Translations under genes and position numbers: made by a program | Assembly: GCF_002831665.1 (NCBI RefSeq) | Contig: NZ_CP025118.1 | Span: forward strand, 3,348,001 to 3,412,000 | Source of the DNA: Lacinutrix sp. Bg11-31 | Lineage (GTDB): Bacteria > Bacteroidota > Bacteroidia > Flavobacteriales > Flavobacteriaceae | Reading direction: 5' to 3' | DNA: 64,000 nt | Shown: in pieces, positions 61,061 to 64,000 of the stretch | Numbering within the stretch: the first letter of the stretch is position 1 | Layout of the letters: each line of letters opens with the position of its first letter | Notes under the pieces: generated by a model | Told to the model about the DNA's origin: nothing | Seen by the model: the letters and a program-made list of their open reading frames with translations, nothing else | Database searches by the model: none

Positions 61061-61788
61061 AATTCTATTTCTCCTTTTTTCCATTGGTATGGAATGTTTT
61101 CTATTACAAAAGCATTTGCTAAAACATGGTTTTTAAGATTTAAAGTGTTTAAGAAACCTATAGAGTAATCTTCAATTTTAATTGACTTAGGCGTCCAGTT
61201 TTGTCTTACACCTTGAATTATTAAAACTTCTTTAGTCTCTTCATTATAAGTAAAAGTAAAAGGAAGTGGGCCAGCAAAGCGTCTTGCTTCTTTCCAATTC
61301 TCGAAAGGAGAATTTAATGGCAGTTTAGCCTCTTTTTCTAAGTTGTTTAGTGATATATTAAAGTTTGAATGCTTAGAGGATATTTCAGTTTTATCTTTTG
61401 TTGTTTTTAGATTTACATCTGTAGTTGTATAATTATAGTGAGTAAAAACATTACCAATAAATGCCATTTTCTTTTTATCTGTTTCAGATTTTATTATATA
61501 TAAACCACGTAAGTTCTTGCCTTTTTTGTTGGTGTAACGTACAAATATGCGGTAACCAATTAAAAAGAAATCGTTTCCCATAAATTTAGGGAAGCCTTTA
61601 GGTCTTAAACCTGTTGTTTGTACCATTGCAACTGCAACAAAAGCCCATTTGTCTTTAAAAGTATCTAGAGCTAAACACTCTGGAATTAGGTCTTGTAATT
61701 GCTCTTTTGGTACTGCAAAAGTTAAAACTGTAGAGCTTTTAAAAAAAGCCTGTACAGCAAAAGGATGATTTTTAAGCTTTGGTAGCAT
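61051..61788 (-). CDS. DUF2071 family protein
   Basis: 245 residues. It matches the YqjF/DUF2071 family, which shares a fold with acetoacetate decarboxylase: NHPFAVQAFFKSSTVLTFAVPKEQLQDLIP, DKWAFVAVAMVQTTGLRPKGFPKFMGNDFFLIGYRIFVR (given in part), and a C-terminal half with FENWKEARRFAGPLPFTFTY. Activity is not established for the family. No signal peptide. It overlaps the DoxX-like gene by 17 bases and the methyltransferase by 10, which indicates coordinated translation. Confidence 0.85.
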   Translation of the reverse strand: MLPKLKNHPFAVQAFFKSSTVLTFAVPKEQLQDLIPECLALDTFKDKWAFVAVAMVQTTGLRPKGFPKFMGNDFFLIGYRIFVRYTNKKGKNLRGLYIIKSETDKKKMAFIGNVFTHYNYTTTDVNLKTTKDKTEISSKHSNFNISLNNLEKEAKLPLNSPFENWKEARRFAGPLPFTFTYNEETKEVLIIQGVRQNWTPKSIKIEDYSIGFLNTLNLKNHVLANAFVIENIPYQWKKGEIELWK

Positions 61789-62173
61789 GGTTGTTATTTT
61801 CTTTTTTATTAAAATGAAAGCTATTTAGGTATACTATTGCAGCAAACAATAAAGCAAAAACAATATTGAATTTATGCCACAATAGTAATTCTGGAACTAG
61901 AGTAAACTCAATAATATTCATGATTAATACTATAGCAATTTGTATTATAGCATTCCATTTTTGCTTGTATTGTGTTAATACCCAAATAGCCATACAAACC
62001 TCTGATAATCCAATAGTAATAGTTAATATTCTTGAATGTTCAGTATTTAGAATGTGTGCTATAATAGCTTCGTGTCTTGGTACTTTATTTAGTATTTTAC
62101 AATACAATCCATTTATAAGCCAAACAGAAGCTAGGATAATGGTAATCATTTTATGTAGTGTTGAACGCTTCAT
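61772..62173 (-). CDS. DoxX-like small membrane protein
   Basis: 133 residues with four hydrophobic helices. The opening HKMITIILASVWLINGLYCKILNKVPRHE and ILTITIGLSEVCMAIWVL match the DoxX-like (PF13781) group. Such proteins often occur with redox or detoxification genes. It starts 7 bases after the methyltransferase at 62181 and overlaps the DUF2071 gene by 17 bases. A DoxX-like plus DUF2071 pair is a recurrent gene neighbourhood from memory. Its role is unknown. Confidence 0.8.
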   Translation of the reverse strand: MKRSTLHKMITIILASVWLINGLYCKILNKVPRHEAIIAHILNTEHSRILTITIGLSEVCMAIWVLTQYKQKWNAIIQIAIVLIMNIIEFTLVPELLLWHKFNIVFALLFAAIVYLNSFHFNKKENNNHATKA

Positions 62174-62180
62174 TATTTGT

Positions 62181-63056
62181 CTATTTTGTGCAACTTATAA
62201 TATAATATCCAAAACTCTTCATGTGTAATCCAGATAATAATGCATAAAATGAACCTTTAAGATTATGTAAACTTTCTCTTTTTATAGAATTCAAAGCAAC
62301 TATTTTTTTTAAAATAAATCCAACGATTGCAAAAGGGACATGTAATACAGAAGGTGCAACCCTAAAAGAAATATCTTCTATTGTTATGTTTTTAAAACCT
62401 GAGCGCTCTAAATCTTTTTTTACATTATTTATTGACCCTAAATTTGTTAAGCTCCAATGGTCGCAAAGTCTACGATGCGAATAGTTTGCACCATAACATA
62501 ATTCGCTTTCTTCTTTTTTAAGAAATGCATCTGCTATTACAAAACGTCCTCCAGGTTTTAAAACACGATAAGCCTCTTGCAAAGATTCCTTTTTGTGCCC
62601 AGAATGACACAAACTCTCTATTGCTAAAGCAGAATCGAAAGTATTTGTTTGAAACGATGTGTTATTATAATTCTCATTTATAATAGTACCTTTTTTTTCT
62701 TTTAATAACGCATTGCCTTTTTTAACTTGAAAACTAGAAAGTGTGACTCCAAATGTAGTTAAGTTCTTGTGTTTTTTTAGAGCATAACGTATAGTGCCAC
62801 CAACACCACAACCCAAGTCTATTAAGTTAGATTTATCTTTAGGGATGTTTAAACGGTTTAATACTTGGTTATTCATCTCGTTAAGCATGGTGTTTCTTGC
62901 AAACGGATTGTTTTTAAAAGGAACATAATAACCAAAATGCATGTTTAAGTCTTTACTCCAAAACTCATAATCATTGGTTGCACTATCATAGAAATCTATC
63001 ATTTCTATTTTTGTTTGCTCTATTTTTTCTAAGTGATTTAGTGTTATTGCTTTCAT
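62181..63056 (-). CDS. SAM-dependent methyltransferase, sterol/tocopherol-type
   Basis: 291 residues, class I. Motif I is IDLGCGVGGTIRYAL. FYDSATNDYEFWSKDLNMHFGYY before it and AIESLCHSGHK later resemble C-24 sterol and gamma-tocopherol methyltransferases, and EAYRVLKPGGRFVIAD is a strong motif. A C-terminal hydrophobic segment (VPFAIVGFILKKIVAL) could bind membrane. It therefore likely methylates a lipid or quinone-like substrate. First recognised enzyme of the leftward operon, 25 bases after the small membrane gene and 7 bases before the DoxX-like gene. Confidence 0.85.
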   Translation of the reverse strand: MKAITLNHLEKIEQTKIEMIDFYDSATNDYEFWSKDLNMHFGYYVPFKNNPFARNTMLNEMNNQVLNRLNIPKDKSNLIDLGCGVGGTIRYALKKHKNLTTFGVTLSSFQVKKGNALLKEKKGTIINENYNNTSFQTNTFDSALAIESLCHSGHKKESLQEAYRVLKPGGRFVIADAFLKKEESELCYGANYSHRRLCDHWSLTNLGSINNVKKDLERSGFKNITIEDISFRVAPSVLHVPFAIVGFILKKIVALNSIKRESLHNLKGSFYALLSGLHMKSFGYYIISCTK

Positions 63057-63081
63057 GTTGAAAAACTTTAAAATTTTAATA

Positions 63082-63396
63082 TTATTCCGTAGTTATTATG
63101 TTTTGTTGAGGTTCTAGTTTTTGTGTATGAATAATATAAGTTAGAAAACATACTAAAAAAGCAGGTAGTAAAAAGAACCAATCGAAACCACCATTCCATA
63201 TTAAAAAGAAGAAAATTACTAATCCAAAATAAATGTAGATGAGCTTGTTTTTTGGAAATAATAGTATAAATATTATACCAGATAATACCTGTAATCCTCC
63301 TGTAATTGCTATTCCGTAAGGACCAAGTAGTACAAATAGTAAAGCAATAAAGTTTATGATTTTTGTGATTTTTGTGATTTTAAATGATAGTTTCAT
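63082..63396 (-). CDS. Small membrane protein, first gene of the GbsR-linked operon
   Basis: 104 residues with three hydrophobic helices (about 11-27, 30-48, 54-84). ATG 63396 lies 17 bases after a perfect operator-like palindrome, so it heads the leftward run of eight genes. It has no recognised family. The position right behind the operator fits a regulated membrane protein. A lysine/aromatic C-terminus (QKLEPQQNIITTE) faces the cytoplasm or periplasm. Confidence 0.7.
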   Translation of the reverse strand: MKLSFKITKITKIINFIALLFVLLGPYGIAITGGLQVLSGIIFILLFPKNKLIYIYFGLVIFFFLIWNGGFDWFFLLPAFLVCFLTYIIHTQKLEPQQNIITTE

Positions 63397-63412
63397 GATT
63401 TCTAATTATTTT

Positions 63413-63438
63413 AAACTTTCAGAAAAAATTGAAAGTTT
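63413..63438. promoter_or_regulatory. Operator-like palindrome before the eight-gene operon
   Basis: AAACTTTCA (63413-63421), an 8-base spacer, then TGAAAGTTT (63430-63438): a perfect 9-bp inverted repeat. Its left half and flanking bases (TTTTAAACTTTCAG) are shared with the site at 63979. It sits between the gbsR stop and the start of the operon, in the natural place for the promoter of 63396. Confidence 0.75.
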
Positions 63439-63451
63439 TATTTAAATTTTT

Positions 63452-63955
63452 TTATTTGAATAATTTTAGAACAGACTTAGTAATCCAGTTTTGTTTTTGG
63501 TCTACTAATTTGTTAATCATTAAATCCATAGTTTCTGTTAATTCGTGTAAAGCTTTAGTTTGTTTAATTAGTTCTTGTGTTTTTTTAGAGCCATCATCTT
63601 TAATAGATGAGACTTCACTAAGAACTTTAATTACTGGTTTAATTTCGCGTCTACTTCTTTCTTTTGCAATAACTCTTGCTAGTTCTTGCACATCTTTTTC
63701 GGTAGTAAAAAATTCTTTACGTTCTCCAGGAACCAAAGTTTTGGTTACAATTCCCCAATCCATTAACTGTCGTAAATTCATAGATGTATTACCACGAGAA
63801 ATCTTAAGGTCTTCCATGATTTCTTCCATGGATAATGACTCTGTTGAGATAAAAAGCAAAGATTGAATTTGAGCCATAGCCTTGTTTATTCCCCAAAGAG
63901 AGCCTAAACTTCCCCAAGTACTTATAAATTTGTTTTTTGCTTCTTGATATTCCAT
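63452..63955 (-). CDS. GbsR/MarR-type transcriptional regulator
   Basis: 167 residues. A winged helix-turn-helix spans about 15-90: WGSLGSLWGINKAMAQIQSLLF and EEIMEDLKISRGNTSMNLRQLMDWGIV match the GbsR branch of the MarR superfamily, then a dimerising helix tail. In Bacillus GbsR senses choline. Here no choline genes are near. It is followed by the eight-gene operon with the same orientation and palindrome, so it most likely controls that operon and itself. The ligand is unknown. Confidence 0.88.
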   Translation of the reverse strand: MEYQEAKNKFISTWGSLGSLWGINKAMAQIQSLLFISTESLSMEEIMEDLKISRGNTSMNLRQLMDWGIVTKTLVPGERKEFFTTEKDVQELARVIAKERSRREIKPVIKVLSEVSSIKDDGSKKTQELIKQTKALHELTETMDLMINKLVDQKQNWITKSVLKLFK

Positions 63956-63959
63956 ACAG

Positions 63960-63967
63960 CAAATATA
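63960..63967 (-). promoter_or_regulatory. -7 promoter element of the gbsR-like gene
   Basis: Minus-strand TATATTTG (63967-63960) matches TAnnTTTG and ends five bases before ATG 63955. Its -33 region falls in the palindrome at 63979-64000, so a bound regulator would cover the promoter. Confidence 0.5.
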
Positions 63968-63978
63968 TTAAAATTTTT

Positions 63979-64000
63979 AAACTTTCAGTAATTATTGAAA
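63979..64000. promoter_or_regulatory. Operator-like palindrome before the gbsR-like gene, cut by window end
   Basis: AAACTTTCA (63979-63987), 8-base spacer, TGAAA (63996-64000), with the final bases outside the window. Arms, spacing and left flank equal those of the site at 63413. This suggests autoregulation. Confidence 0.7.

Noticed and set aside
1..64000. CRISPR arrays, transposons, prophage or tRNA genes
   Set aside because: No regularly spaced direct repeats, transposase, integrase or phage structural genes were seen, and no intergenic gap shows a cloverleaf-like tRNA pattern on reading both strands.

Overview
The window looks like chromosomal DNA of a marine-type member of the Flavobacteriaceae (Bacteroidota). 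The sequence is AT-rich, and genes lack Shine-Dalgarno sites but often have A-rich leaders. Several promoters fit the Bacteroidota pattern TTG/TTTG, then 18-23 bases, then TAnnTTTG. There is a gene with a type IX secretion sorting tail (32211-34670) and a T9SS plug protein (40701-41951). There is also a sigma/FecR/TonB-receptor locus, the Na+-pumping NADH:quinone reductase operon, and many lipoproteins with Bacteroidota-style lipoboxes. The genus cannot be settled from the sequence alone. I saw no tRNA, rRNA, CRISPR array, transposase or phage gene, and no gene-free stretch longer than about 300 bases.

Layout. 1-13.2 kb: partial repeat-rich lipoprotein, waaA, a DegT-type sugar aminotransferase, galE, lspA, fabD, an FAD dehydrogenase, a membrane TPR protein, a 2TM-dihydrofolate reductase fusion, a glycogen-binding-domain protein, a TonB-C-like protein and thyA. 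13.3-21.5 kb: NupC-type nucleoside transporter with an extra exported domain, bifunctional nuclease, etfA-etfB, pdhB, a DUF5686 outer-membrane protein. 21.5-28.3 kb: TonB receptor/FecR/ECF sigma operon, divergent from a four-repeat lipoprotein, a metalloprotease lipoprotein and a small beta-barrel. 28.4-36.4 kb: DUF6029 barrel, TlpA thioredoxin, Omp28-like lipoprotein, T9SS-exported alpha/beta hydrolase, pruA. 36.5-42 kb: NRDE protein, putative papain-like protein, apaG, ABC exporter, T9SS plug. 42-51.7 kb: nqrABCDEF, DUF4846 protein, conserved small protein, apbE and a NUC1 endonuclease. 51.7-58.1 kb: two tandem GT2 glycosyltransferases, a methyltransferase, a KASIII enzyme, gcvP. 58.2-64 kb: UbiA-like membrane protein, then a leftward run of eight genes (anti-sigma, ECF sigma, small membrane proteins, two methyltransferases, DUF2071, DoxX-like) headed by a GbsR/MarR-type regulator.

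How the genes work together. nqrA-F and apbE form a functional set, since ApbE attaches FMN to NqrB and NqrC. folA and thyA lie close together and serve the same folate/dTMP cycle. etfAB, pdhB, pruA and gcvP are core catabolism. waaA, galE and the aminotransferase serve envelope sugars. The strongest candidate for an undescribed system is the right-hand end. A GbsR-type regulator and the eight-gene operon beside it carry the same inverted repeat (AAACTTTCA-N8-TGAAAGTTT) directly upstream of their start codons, and that operon ends with its own ECF sigma and anti-sigma pair.

Many intergenic gaps hold hairpin or palindromic repeats (2.9, 13.2, 16.8, 38.3, 46.2, 49.3 and 49.8 kb) that look like several families of dispersed non-coding elements. 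Some spoil start-codon prediction, most clearly at apbE.
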